NCBI GenBank assembly: GCA_000697055.1
Contig: JNDT01001810.1
Span: 1-50,758 of the forward strand
Source: Saksenaea vasiformis B4078
Lineage: Eukaryota; Mucoromycota; Mucoromycetes; Mucorales; Saksenaeaceae
Reading direction: 5' to 3'
DNA: 50,758 nucleotides
Under the pieces are notes generated by a model, which had not been told where the DNA came from, did not search any database, and saw nothing but the letters and a program-made list of their open reading frames with translations. A program made the translations under genes and the position numbers. This document shows positions 1-11,843 of this stretch, piece by piece (the stretch's first letter is position 1; every line of letters starts with the position of its first letter).

Positions 1-2210
1 GACCGAAATCCTTAGGGACGACTTTGAGGTTTGGCACGGCAACTAGCGTACTAGTTACTGGACGGCGACAAATCAAAGGACCAGCGATGCATATGGTGTC
101 AAGCCTCGGTCTTGGTTTGCATAATCTAACTTCCCTGAGTCTCTAAAAAAAAAAAATGGACACGTATGGCGGGGTGTTATCTACCCACCATACCGTAGCC
201 CGTAGCGCAAGGTCTATTCAAAATAATTAGTAAATAAGAAAAAAAAATAAACGTAATAAACATACCTTTTAAGAGGAAGACCGGTCGAGGAATACTCAGT
301 AGACTATGCGGGATTATGGCACCAATCTCTGTGGGGGATCATTCTGGAAGCGAAAGGAAGGTCGATCTGCGCCGTAACTCCAACGTACATGAGCTCCGTT
401 TATGGTCCCTGCCCAGGAGTGAGAAACTATAATAGCTGGGTTACACTTTGTGAAACAAGCGCTACTAAAAGCGTACCTAATTGATCGGCATTTGTGTTCT
501 TGCATAACACCGACGCAGAGGTGAATGGTGTAATGTCGGTGACAATCTGTAGTTGACATGTGAATGAATGGGAAGGATCAAGTGAATCGTACTTCCCTCG
601 ACCAAAGGTAGAAGTTTCAGAGCCCGACTTGTAAATAGAGACCGTACTCTCGAAAGAGCATGTCGAAATCTGAAATGGGAGTTAATTAGAAAAGAATAAA
701 TGATGGAACGATTCCTAAAGCATACCTTGTTGAAATAAATAGAAACGCGTCGAAAACGCGAGATACGCGTGGTTCCGGAAACTAAAGTAATGTAAAAAAA
801 AAAGATTTTGTTTGGAATATAGCCTACCGGAAAGTTTGGTTGCAAGAAGCGAATAACGAAAGGGTGAAAGCAGTAACAGAAAAAAGAAGGAGAATGATAT
901 AAAAGATAAAGTTAAAAAAAGAATAAGAAAAAAAAGAGAGGGAAAAAAGAAATTAAAAAAAAGCTCTTTTGTCGGCATCATCAGCAAAGGGTGGCCAGCT
1001 CTTTGCAACGTCTTGTATGTCTGGCCAGGACAACAAGAACGTATAATGATGATGTTGGCCTCAGACATTGAGTACAACAAGAAGTATAAAAGGAAATAAG
1101 AAAAGAAAAACTTACCAAAAGAAAGATATAAACGAAAGAGAAAAGAAAACGGAAAGGGAAAAAAAACGGCCTTTTTAAAGGCCTCTTGGGAAATCAACCT
1201 CAGCGCGTTATGTCACTCGCCAAGATAATGCACCGTTTACCAAGAAAACAAAAAGATTTGCGAGTATTGAAGTGGTTTCTCATTTCGAGCGTCAGTTGGA
1301 ATGGGCATTAACTCATTCGAATGTCATTTAGTTTGGTCATTCAGTTGAATGCGACGGAATCGCGATACAAAAACAGCCGAATGTAACTGGTAATTACATT
1401 GCGCCTTCCCGGTATTTATTTGCAGCAAGTTTTCACTATGATAAGTAATATGGCTTCCCTTCATAACGCTTTAATGCTGGTATTGATATTAATTGCACAC
1501 GTATATTTGATCCATTACTACCGTCGGCTCTTCCTTAAAAGGGAAAAAAGGAACAACGTTTTCTCTCAAATCGATAGTTGTTTCTCATCACTAAAGCTAC
1601 TTACTTGTTTGAAATTGTCTAGGTAGTGCACATGGAAACGCATTTAGAAGTGTGCTTACGTGTAGCTTCAGTGGGTGGGGTGTCTTAACTATAGAGCGTT
1701 TGTATCGTTCGAATCTTGCGTGATTGATTACAACGTTACGAGCTTGGTTCTAGCTGTACGGTTTGCGTTATGTAAAACGATGGATGTGTATCTCGTCAGA
1801 AGCATATACCGGGATACTAAAGAGAATCAATACCGAAGAAAAAAAAAGTTTGTGCGCATTCGGCTATCCACAATTTATTGTTGCCTTCACGTAAACACTC
1901 GAGAATGCCGTAAAAGAGTAACAGTAAGAATGCCGCTCGTTACCGAGCAATCTCAAATAGCAATACATAGTCGGAAACGCCTTCCCTTTAATGAAGATAT
2001 GTCGCAAGATATGCTAAGGCGGCATAATGAGTCCTTATCCAATTCTGATGTATATCTAGTACGTGCGAGAATTATTCCTGTTTGGTTAGAGATCCTACCT
2101 TCTTCGCCATTGAATATTACGGGATAGAGCCACAGTATCGCAGAAGCTGATTCTGCTAGTGTACTTACAACTGTAAACGATTTGAATCGATGAAATAGAA
2201 AAATAAATGA
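1..2210. other. Gene-poor 5' flank with purine-rich tract
   Basis: No recognisable gene. Bases about 850-1165 are strongly A/G-rich on the plus strand, so the long minus-strand frame here is a low-complexity Phe/Leu/Ser translation, not a protein. The tract is interrupted at about 965-1085 by normal-composition sequence and closes with a stem-loop at 1168-1183 (7-bp arms, TT loop). Open frames at 1399-1626 and 1675-2127 on the plus strand have no motif I know and no convincing splice partners. The 150-codon frame at 1675-2127 is basic and starts at a non-ATG codon, so I treat it as chance. Confidence 0.5.
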
Positions 2211-2214
2211 TCAT

Positions 2215-2735
2215 TAAATAATGAATTGGCAACGGAATCATACTTTACTTACATTAACTTGGCCTCGGTGGACGCATAATTTATTGGAGCAGAATAAGAA
2301 AGCATCTATGGTTAGTACATCAAAGACGCTTTGATGTCTTTTTACGTATCAAAGAGAAATCCCGCATCCTGGCTGGGTAGGAGCGACGTTGGGGTTATCC
2401 TGGCTACGCTGCCACTGATGAATGCATTGCAGATGATTTGAAGCGATACAGCATCTGTAGAAGTTGTGTCGTGGAAAATAAGTGACGCTGCGGGAGACCA
2501 CAGTTATTTATCTGGCTGTGAACAGGGAACTGAATCACAGCAGAGACGGTTCGAGACAGGGGTCATGCAGGCTAAACGATAGATAAAAAGACGTGAGATA
2601 TTTTGTGTACGCAATGACGAATTGACATCCTTATCAGACTCTTTTTTTTTGGAGAAAGACAGAGCCAAAGGAAAAAAAAAGGAAATTCACGCGTCCCTTT
2701 AAATACGGATCACTTAGATGCAGCCTGTCCTTATC
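2215..2735 (-). repeat. Dispersed repeat, copy A (minus orientation)
   Basis: Read on the minus strand, this matches the copies at 12678-13318, 18218-18825 and 28470-29100 block by block. In order there is a TTTAAA-containing head (about 2700-2720), a T-run followed by TTTGGCTCTGT, the block AAGGATGTCAATT, the block CGTTTAGCCTGCATGAC, and the tail with AATAAATTATGCGTCCA followed by TTAATGTAAGTAAAGTAT. Spacing between blocks is similar in all copies, so this is one mobile or formerly mobile family. The far 3' end (GTAGCG... CAATAAACAGTA in other copies) is not clear here, so this copy may be cut or worn at 2215. It carries no intact gene. Confidence 0.8.
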
Positions 2736-4043
2736 GTAAGACATTTCTACTGCCTCCAACAGGATATTGATAAATGCATCACTGAAGCGACCTAATGCAA
2801 GACTCTAGTTATCTAGGTGCGAACTATTCCTTGGATTAGCACAAAACGACTTACTTCCCAGCGCAAAGACGTATCACTTTCCAGCGCAAAACTCATTCAA
2901 CTCGAACGTAAAGGGACATCTAGTTGACGCAAACACTTATTCCAAATCTCTTATTATGCTAGTCCCGTGCCGTACCAGAAACGCTATTGCTAGCGTAATG
3001 AAAGCCTCAGTTATCATAACTTCACTCAGACACACCTGCAGCTGGTACACAGTACACTCCTCTGTAAAACTTTGTCTATTGCTGAATGCATTCCACGAAA
3101 TGTAAAGTATAAAGAGAGATACTACGTCTATCTTTTTGCTTTTCTTGTAAACTAATTCTAACAATAATCGCAAAGAAAGCATATGAAACTCCAACGTAAC
3201 CGCCAAGACCAAGAAGCTGAGTCGATCTGCTATTCAAAATAAATTTATAGAAGGAGTCGATGAAGCTGGAATAATAGCGTCGAAGCCTAAAAAGAAAAAT
3301 GGAAGCTGCTTTTGCAAGAGCGTTACATTTCATCGAATATGGAATTCACCACAGATATGGGACCTTAGCTGACACTCGCACAACTGTCTCATGGCAACAT
3401 TTAGCCATTATGCTGTGCAGGTTTTTTTTTTATGAAAACCAAGATGCAAGCTGGATCTGTGAAAAATCATGAAGAACGGAGACTCGGATAGGCCGAGGAG
3501 TACCAGAGTTGGGCTGATGAGCGTTGTAAAATAGCCATTTGATCGCCGGAATCCCGATTTCGCATTTTGAGGGAGGATGGACGGGAGCTCGTACCGCACA
3601 AAAGTAAGAATGTTCACTTCGCTAAGGATATAAAGGGAACAACGGAGTTTGGTGGCGAGTTATGATTCATCGGGCAGTTTAACAGCTGCTGTAGTTTACA
3701 TCATCACTGTAATTCCAGGAACAATTTACCTACATACATTGACAGTTTGCCGAATAGCTTGCTCTCAATCACAAATAGCAACGTGCAACGCTACTACTTG
3801 TTCCAAGAGGACGGAGCTGCAAGACATATGAGAGATGGTCCAAGGCAATGGAAACAAAGAAACAGGTGCTCGTGTAATGCCAAACTGGCCAACTCAATGT
3901 CCCGATTGATATTGCATTGAACATCTCTAGGAGAAATGTGACACTCATTGGCAAAGTGAAGACATTTCATCAAGAAACTCTAGCTCTTCTGCTTGAAGGA
4001 GGCAGGAACCGGCTAGAGTGTCCGTCAGCGTCGCTCTGCATCG
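2736..4043. other. Intergenic, no supported gene
   Basis: Short open frames occur on both strands but none shows a family motif or a consistent exon chain. A small direct repeat (CCAGCGCAAA) occurs twice near 2855-2890. The 5' exon or exons of the gene that follows (4044-4738) may lie between about 3830 and 4043: an acceptor-like CTCTAG and short open stretches are present, but no phase-consistent model could be closed. Confidence 0.4.
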
Positions 4044-4738
4044 ATGTGGAAAGGCGTGAATGCCTTGTCAAAGCTAGTGATGGTCACAGAGTCTTTAGAT
4101 ATTCTCCAAAGGTCATATAGACATGTAAGTTACATGTGCATCGCATTTATTCGGTAATGGACGCCTCATGGATGCTATTACCAGGCAAAGATGATGGACA
4201 ACTACAAAAACCGGATTGGAAGATTTTACTCAACTGTTGACAGATTTCAATACGAAGTTGTGCGTCCCTGACAAGCCAATAATTCACCCGAAGTCAATGC
4301 AGACGTGTCTTACTCCCCAGCACGAAGCGAATCTCGAGCGGCACAAATATCGGCTAGCAAGTCTTTTGAACCTGGCATCATCTATTACTGTACGTGTCCA
4401 TCTGGACCATTTTGTTTATATTTATTGTTCTACTTGTCACGTAGGTGCATGAACCATCCGCAGCAACTCTGCAAAGAGTAAGTTTATCTTTTTCCCCGTT
4501 TCTGTAATTGATGTCTCTTCTTCAATTTACGTAGAATAGACCGGGTCCTGTCGCCATGACGGTAGTTACCATGAATCCTGCCTCAAGTAAGGAAATAAAC
4601 TTCTCTAAGCAGAGCAACAATTCTAGATCTTTTGAGTCACATATGAGTCTTAGGGTTCAGATACCGATGGAAAATGGGACAACGTCCTTGGATTTGCCCC
4701 CCCGCACAGACGCTGAGCTGGAAGTACGGAGATTTTGA
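4044..4738 (+). CDS. Small spliced gene, probable coiled-coil protein of unknown function
   Basis: Five exons keep one frame: 4044-4124, 4185-4259, 4321-4389, 4445-4477 and 4535-4738. The four introns are 55-61 nt with donors GTAAGT, GTGCGT, GTACGT and GTAAGT, and each ends in CAG or TAG. The minimal product from the ATG at 4044 is 153 aa. Residues 1-80 are heptad-like and charged (LVMVTESLDILQ, VDRFQYEVHEANLERHKYRL), which suggests a coiled coil. The C-terminal half is polar and Ser/Pro-rich. The true start may lie in an upstream exon, because the frame is open back to 4017 and acceptor-like sequences precede it. The stop lies about 120 bp before MED13 on the same strand. A short kinetochore, spindle or vesicle-coat subunit would look like this, but I cannot assign a family. 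Confidence 0.5.
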
Positions 4739-4860
4739 AAGCCATTGGCCAATGAAAAGGCCGTGAACTAGGGCAGAAATTCAGCTGGACAGGCAATGCT
4801 CCGTCCGGTTTTTAAGCGCTTTATCCTATACACAACTTAAATGACCCATTGAGGACCTTG

Positions 4861-7800
4861 ATGTTAACAGACTCCAGTTTAGCAAACATACTCGTCGTGG
4901 TAAGTTCACCTACATGTCGGAGATTCGCATGCACCTTACATCTTCGGACCTTGATCTATTGGCAGACTGGTGTGTCGCAAGTACGTTATCGAGCGTACAG
5001 CCAGTTTTGCAAGCGTTCACTGCTAGTGGAATTCTTGAAATGCAATGAGCTCTTTCGAGACGACTGTAATATGGCCTACAGCCAGCGAGATACGATCCTC
5101 GATCCAAATCAGAGCAACCTAATCACAGCATTCCGGGATTTGATCGAGGCACACATTCCTTGTATGTGGCGTGTTTCACCACAGAATAGTAACTGTCCGG
5201 AAAATTCGCGATCACCAAATGCAACGGAGGACAAGGAAGGAATTTTGCTTGAGCTCTGGGTATTTTGGTTCGATGACCGACACACAAAAGTAGTTGATAG
5301 GAACCCGCACCTGGGTACCCTTGAAGGTATGAGTTAATAGATGGACTAGACTATAACTGTAATGATTAGAGATAAAGGTTGGATCATTTACTTGGGAGCA
5401 TGTTTCTTCCAAGAGTCTTTCGCCAACAGCATCTCCTGTCTCGCAATCCCGTTCCACCGCAAATGCGCTGGTTGCCGTAGCAGAAGAATATAAGCTTTTC
5501 ATCAATGCGATCAGAAATTTAGTTCGAAAGTAAGTCTGCAGAATGATAAAAAGCTTATTTCTCGACTCGTTCTGATTGATATTAGGTTCATGACGTGCAA
5601 GGGCGCTATGCCGTTGGGCGACTTCTTTGTAATCCCATCTTGTCATGCGTCGTACTGCGAGACATCAGACCCCGATTTTTCCGCAACTGATCCACTACTA
5701 GCATGCACGTATAATATCTATCTGTCCAGCACGAGTTTGATATTTCAACCTAATACACGTCGTATGAAAATAAAGCCTTTGGCTGCGGATGACACAAAAG
5801 CAAAAAAGACAAAAGGTAATTGATGTTGCACAATTGCAGGATCTAAATGTTCGTCATAGTTATTCTGAGTCCCTCGGGCGAATATGCCCTCGCTACGTCA
5901 ATAACGGACAACATATCTTCGCAAATGGAATCACATATCCTGACGCAATGGTCGTTGCTTTTCGATATCCCTTACTCAGAACTCGCAAACGTTGCCAAAC
6001 AGCGCTGTCTTCCGAGTTTAACACCTGTACAGCTCGCAAACAATGAAATTGCTCTTTACCCTACTGCACTAATTTATGTCTCAACATCTGCTACATGTAC
6101 ATCATGTGGAAGTGATGCTGTCGACCTCAAACATGAAGAGCCAGAAATTGTCAGCCAAAAATGGTCGCAATGGACGTGGACTGAGAGCATCATGGATGCG
6201 AAAACTCAACGTCAAGATGCAAATGGATCTGGAGTTCATGAGACGCACAATATCGAGTTACCTAATTACTGGAATTATGCAAACCCAAGAGGACAAGCTG
6301 CATATCAAGTGTTGCAAACAACATCAATCACGGATGGACTACGCACACAAAACGTACTTCAAAAAGCGCTGGGTGAGACAATCATGTCCAGTCCATTAAT
6401 GGCTGCGAAATCAGTGATAAAGCCAGCCAGCAGTTGTCAGAATGAAAGATCGGACCTGAGTGATGTGAATGGTGCAGATATATCATTGTCGGAATCCAGG
6501 CGTTCCGTTTTCGATTTCGCTGTAGCGCATTTTTCGCTTGATCCGAATACGTCTCTTATAGCCTTGGGATTTTCAACGGCAGCCTCGGAAAATGCGACCG
6601 AATCTACACAGAACGCGGAAGATATCTCCCATATGTCACCAGTAGCAATAGACACGGATGTGGCAGTACAGCATACAGCAGTGCAACAACCAGAAGTAGA
6701 ACATCCCGAATCTCTTACTCATCCGATGCCTCAAACGGAGGTACACGATGTGACCCAGATGAATGGGTTGGGAATGGATTTTGGGATAAAAGGTCTTGAC
6801 GACATGTATGATTTGTCGAACCGATGGGATGATCCGATGGGCAATCTTGACAACCTGGATTTTGACGTTACAGAGGAAGACTTTGAATTCTTTACAGCTG
6901 CACCAGCAAAAACTGATTGTAATGATACAGCACCTCAGAACCTTTTGTTATCTGAACAAGAAATGGTTGGCACAGAACTCATGCTGGTAGACGACATAGC
7001 GTTACACGGCGTGGATAATTTGGCGGAGATGTCAGAGAAAAAGAACGACGTTGATTTAAATGAACTGCTGAATGGAAGCGGCGATCTGTTACAGGACACA
7101 ATTGCATTGATAGAATCGCCGAAATGCGTGCCGGAAGACGAAGAAAAATTGCTGTTAAATGATCTAGTGGATCCTCACCGCGGGTTGAACGGTGCATGTC
7201 AATTCACAGAGCCAGACTTCCGAACCACAGAACGAGATCGTAGATTATCCGCATTAACTTCGACTAAGAACAAACTATACCCTAGTACAGCAGAATCTCA
7301 ACAGGAATACCGATTTGTGCCACCGGAATTTGCTCCGGTGGCGTTTGTTCCGCGCGTAAACGATGCGAAGTATTGTGATGGTGGAAAGTTCATGTACACA
7401 CCTTTAGACAAGGCAAAGAGAGCCACTCGCAAATCACGTAAAGAAATATATCGACCGGATTACGTGCCCACAGTAAAACGGAAGCAACGGGAGAAGTCAG
7501 CTACCCGACCAGATATTGTAGAAACACCGACAAATGTTAGCTTGCTCCCTACAGAGACATCTACAAGCGATTCAGATACTTCCAGCACCTCCGAGGATAG
7601 CTCGGAAGATCTTGAGGAAACTTGCGAGAGCTCCTCCAATAGTGCCACCGTTCAGTGGATAGATACGTTAAAAAGCGCGCAAACGAGTTTCGTGGATCAG
7701 CTTTTGGGATACGGAGGATCAAAGAAACAGCGAGACATTGATCCGTGCGACAGAAAACTTGATCACTTATTTTCAGACACCTCCAACGGGACACCTACTA

Positions 7801-10198
7801 AGAGTAAATCAAGCTTGTACGACAAGGATGATTTAAAGGCTTTGGATTATCTCTGTCAGCAAGCTGTCATGGGAGGATATCCATTTACGGGAAGCCTTGG
7901 TGTGATGCCAGCCAACGATGGTGAAGTGATTGAGGGCGAATCTTCCGAGACGGTTATTAGGCGACGGCGAGATATGTTACAACAATTCCATGGAGGTATG
8001 CATGGCATGTCCATATATTCTAGTGCAATATATAAAAAGGAAAGGTTCATAGATACAATGCACAAGCCATCTCTCATCAGTGATGTCGAAGAGATGACAC
8101 ACCGCTTCAGAGCAATGCTAGTGGATATATTCTCTAGCAACACGGAAACAAACCTGGATCAGATGCGCCTAGAGTATCCTCCCACACTTAGTACTGTGGC
8201 TGTCAAAGGCCCGCTCAACGTGCAGCAGTACTACGATCTTTCAGGTATGAACAAATACAACTGTCATTTGTTAAGCCATTCTACAGAAACCAGTCAAGCC
8301 CATTCGAAATACGGAAAATACCAAGTAAAGAAGCGTAGACAAGCAGAGCCTAATTTTGACATGCTATACCCTCCGGACGTTGTTGTCAGTCGCCAAGACG
8401 AGTTGATCGAGGGGTCTCCAAAGCTTATCACTTTTTGGGAAAAGCTGAGGCTTGAACCCTACTCTGATAAGAAAGATGTCCAATACTTTGCTGTGCTACC
8501 AAGGAACGAGGAATTAGAAACTGCAGCTTCGCAATTTCTGACAGGTTTAAGCACCGTCTATGAAACATGTCTTCTAGGAAATCATTGTCCCGGGACGGCT
8601 GGATCTTACCAGAGTCTAGTGTCGGTGCCGCTGTTACGTAAGTTTTCTATTGACAAAGTTCTTTTTGCTAACTTTCATTGAAGCTGTACTTCCGGGAGAA
8701 TCGCGGAAAGATCAAGAACTTCGTAGCTACAAGAGAGAATGCAGGAATTTTGGTTCCGCACTAGGCGAAATTGCGATCAAAGATACGCATGTTGTAGTCT
8801 ACATGCTCAATCCGGCATCATATGGATCATCAAGCCTGGACCTTAGCAGGTGTTTTCAAGAGCTAATGCTTTCATACGAAGCGTCTGTGTCTAAATCAGC
8901 GGTGCAGCTCACCGAAGGCAATCGAAGAAAGCCTGTAATGCAGCTTATACCGTTGGAACATGTGCTGCAGCCAACGGCATTTAGTGGATATCTGAAATTT
9001 GGACTGAAAGAGATTGCTTTTTCTGTGTACAGCAAATGTCATGTCGTTGTCTCACGGCAGGTTCATCAAGTAAGTTAACTTATATGACGCAAGCTACGGT
9101 TTCTTAAATGTACTATTTAGACTGGGACGCATGCTCGTCAACCAACCACGGAGATGTATGCTCCGGCATTTGTGCTAACCAGATCGGTACCGGAATCGCT
9201 GTCGTTTGAACTTAAGAATATTTCGAGCCCATTTCCTGTTATACTGTATCAGCAGGAAGTGCTTCATGTTGGCTATTGCTGCAGTTTTGACCAGCGGTGG
9301 ATGGTCGTTGTGTGGACCGATAACCGTGGAGAATTAATAGAGTATTCCGTTCTCGATGTGAAATGTCATACAGATCCCGACCTCCGTGTCGCCTTTGAAG
9401 AGATATGGTGGCGAACAAAAGAAGTTGCGCAGCGGACGGGATTTCCTTGGACATTTGTCATAGCTAAACTCGGATTGATATTTGAACAAGAACTTCAAGG
9501 TAAGAAAACAGAACCTCTACACAAACATTGACGCAACTACGTAGCGTGGCTCAACGTTATAGCGAGTGAGGAAAAAGTCGCTATTGTGAGCGTGGACATT
9601 GAATCTGCGTTGTACGTCCATCCAGTATCAGAGCAGGACAGCGGCGAATTTCCGCAAGCGTCAGGGTCTGCATGCAATACGCCCATGCCAGAAAACACGG
9701 GTAACTCCACAGGACCACCAATGGCTTCTAGTTCACGATCGTCAGACGCATTGTCAGGTAGCGATACTCGCATTTTACTGTTGAATCACCGAGTGGCATA
9801 TTCTCAACAGCGGGAACGCACATCACGAGGTATCCTTGTTGCCGACTTTGTGAATTCAACAGAAAGTTGGATGCTTCCTTTGGCAAGTGGCTATCTTATC
9901 CATACTTTGGGTGCAGGTGAACTCTCTTCTAAAGAGCTAGGAGGGGATCGTCCCCTAGTGATTGAGGTAATAAGTAAATCATGTAGCCAAGCAGTAATCT
10001 AAACATCATATTTCCTAGATGCACCTTGTACACAACCAGACCAACCACTCAGCCTACAGCACCTTGCGAAATATCATTAAGCGATATCATGCGCTATCCT
10101 ACGTCAATCTCATGCCATCTAGCAATCACTGCCTGCCTATACATCTGATTCTTGTAGAAAGGCTTTGCCGGATACTGTTGACCACCCACACTTCATAA
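4861..10198 (+). CDS. MED13: Mediator complex subunit 13 (MED13/Ssn2/Srb9)
   Basis: Nine exons give 1644 aa: 4861-4899, 4966-5326, 5370-5529, 5586-5815, 5860-8637, 8684-9069, 9121-9499, 9545-9966, 10019-10198. All phases close. Introns are 43-66 nt. MED13 is the largest subunit of the Mediator kinase module (with MED12, cyclin C and CDK8) and links the module to core Mediator in the nucleus. The N-terminal domain is clear: LTDSSLANILVV joined to SQVRYRAY, then ELWVFWF at about residue 109, EEIKVGSFTWEHV, and SSTSLIFQPNTRR before VILSPSGEYA. The middle (exon 5) is acidic, Ser/Thr-rich and poorly conserved, with RFVPPEFAPVAF typical of the family. The C-terminal PIWI-like part includes GFPWTFVIAKLG, GILVADFVNS, and ALSYVNLMPS followed by HCLPIHL. 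The ATG at 4861 gives the expected short N terminus. The first intron (66 nt) has no in-frame stop, so frame-only prediction would retain it. Confidence 0.93.
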
Positions 10199-10499
10199 CT
10201 TCGCTACCCAATTACGCATACCATATCATTACTTTTGTTCCATATTCCCTCCTCAGCTTCCTAGTGTATCTTTGCACTATGTATACATTTGTCTGTAATC
10301 CTTGGTTCTTTTTTTTTTTTTGTATAACATGCCATCCACTCTCGAATGGGAAACGTTTGTTTTCTCCTTTTTTTTATCCTGCCCTGTAATGCATCAGATG
10401 TGGTCGCCTACACACATTGTAATCAAATATGTTATGAAGTTTGGTTGTTAACGTATCTGATTTATATACTTTGAGGGAAATGCATTGCTGTACTAATTA

Positions 10500-11543
10500 C
10501 TACCATGTTGATTCATTAACGACAACTGCTCTATATCTGTTTTTGCCATCACGCATGGATTTGATGGCTTTGTTCATGTCGTCCATTGAGAACTTATTAA
10601 CCCATGTGCGGACACCCTTCTCGACAGCAAATTCCAGAGTCCTTTTTATGTCTTCAGGAGATCCGATACATGTACAAGTCAACGTTATTTGCTTGATAAC
10701 TGCGATCACGGGGTCAATTCCTGATAGTCGTTCTTCTGGGACATCGCATAAAATAAAGATTCCCCTTTTCTTTAATAAGTTCCAATACTGATCCCAGGAC
10801 TTGTTGACGACTTTCGTTGCCAGAACGTGAGTGAATGAATTGTAGTATTGTGCCACTTCGTCCTCGTTTTGTATAAGCACATAGTCGCACTGCAGTTTTT
10901 CACAATCCTTGATCTTTTCGGGTACAATGTCGAATGCCACGACACGGTCTGCACCCAAAGCATTGGCCCATTGCACCGCATAATGTCCCAGACCACCAAG
11001 TCCTAGGACAGCGACAGTGCTGCCCGGACCGACATTATTCTTTTTCAGGCCCATGTAAGTTGTCACACCAGCGCACATAAAGGATGCCGCTTCGGCTGAT
11101 GCTAGTTCATCGGGAATCTTTATAGCGAAACGTCCATCACCTCGCCATTTTCCTGCAAAGCCGCCGTTGGTGCTTTCGCCATTCGCCAGCACATCACCAA
11201 ATGTGGCAATCAAACGGTCTTCGCACAAGTGCTGCTTGCCTGTTTTACAATTTGTACAGGTATGGCAGGAAGCACCCTGGAAACCGACGCCCGCCCGGTC
11301 GCCTTCCCGAAGGGGGGTGACATTCTTGCCTACACGCCTCACGCGTCCAACGATTTCATGACCACAGACAAGGGGATATCTTGTTAGTCCCCAACCAGAA
11401 TCTATGGCGTGAATATCTGACGCGCAAATACCGCAGCATAGCACGTCCATTTCGACAGACCAGTCGTGGAAAGTATTCAGTTCGATATCTCTTTTTTCAA
11501 GTGATGCATCTAATAACGGTGTAAATTGCATGGAAAGAATCAT
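10500..11543 (-). CDS. Zinc-dependent medium-chain alcohol dehydrogenase (cinnamyl-alcohol/ADH6-type)
   Basis: Single exon, 347 aa, the usual length for the family. These cytosolic enzymes reduce aldehydes with NADPH or oxidise the corresponding alcohols. The catalytic zinc site is seen as CGIC (Cys40) with GHE (His61-Glu62). The structural zinc site has four cysteines at residues 93, 96, 99 and 107 (CHTCTNC then C). The nucleotide-binding fold carries GLGGLG at residues 181-186. CASDIHAIDSGWG and YPLVCGHEIVG are typical of the cinnamyl-alcohol dehydrogenase branch (yeast Adh6/Adh7, bacterial YahK-like). The product could therefore prefer NADP and aromatic or branched aldehydes; that is inference. 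The gene is intronless, unlike most neighbours. It converges on MED13 with about 300 bp between stops. The start at 11543 is followed 5 codons later by a second ATG, either of which would work. Confidence 0.92.
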   Translation of the reverse strand: MILSMQFTPLLDASLEKRDIELNTFHDWSVEMDVLCCGICASDIHAIDSGWGLTRYPLVCGHEIVGRVRRVGKNVTPLREGDRAGVGFQGASCHTCTNCKTGKQHLCEDRLIATFGDVLANGESTNGGFAGKWRGDGRFAIKIPDELASAEAASFMCAGVTTYMGLKKNNVGPGSTVAVLGLGGLGHYAVQWANALGADRVVAFDIVPEKIKDCEKLQCDYVLIQNEDEVAQYYNSFTHVLATKVVNKSWDQYWNLLKKRGIFILCDVPEERLSGIDPVIAVIKQITLTCTCIGSPEDIKRTLEFAVEKGVRTWVNKFSMDDMNKAIKSMRDGKNRYRAVVVNESTW

Positions 11544-11563
11544 GATCTTGAGACGAATTACTT

Positions 11564-11788
11564 TTAGAAGGGCAGACCCATCCCCAAGTTGTATCGGTTG
11601 ACATTGGGCAGAACAAAGAAAGAGTGGGTCTCTTCGGTCAGGACGGGAGGGTTTATGTATGTCGGTGTTTCGTTGCCGAGATGTTTACCGTACAAATCTA
11701 CTGGCAGGACCATGCCCTCAGTTCTGACGTTGCACATGGAGTTCTTAATATGTCGAAATGAGAAATATTCGTCACTCAGACATAAGCT
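11564..11788 (-). pseudogene. Orphan 3' coding remnant upstream of the alcohol dehydrogenase
   Basis: A 74-codon minus-strand frame, open from 11788 to a stop at 11564-11566, ends 20 bp before the dehydrogenase ATG. It is protein-like in composition: VLPVDLYGKHLGNETPTY followed by VLTEETHSFFVLPNVNRYN and then LGMGLPF at the end. It has ATGs at about 11737 and 11716, but no longer upstream frame. An AG acceptor-like site lies near its 5' edge. I do not recognise the family. It may be the last exon of a gene whose 5' part has been lost, or of a gene with undetected upstream exons. The next 900 bp upstream show no coding signal, which favours a remnant. Confidence 0.4.
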
Positions 11789-11843
11789 TCACCAGCATTC
11801 CATGCTTATAAGATTCATCCACATATCTTTTAAATAAGCATAA

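Noticed and set aside
715..1197. 160-codon minus-strand frame rich in Phe, Leu and Ser
   Set aside because: It is the translation of the purine-rich tract and has no motif; low-complexity composition explains its length.
1700..1720. GTTCGAATC, resembling a tRNA T-loop
   Set aside because: The flanking bases do not form the T-stem, and no acceptor stem or anticodon arm can be drawn.
3917..4120. Frame reading LIGKVKTFHQETLALLLE, which recalls the small RPA subunit RPA14/Rfa3
   Set aside because: Only one short stretch fits. No phase-consistent upstream exon was found, and another frame through 4044-4124 joins a coherent five-exon gene.
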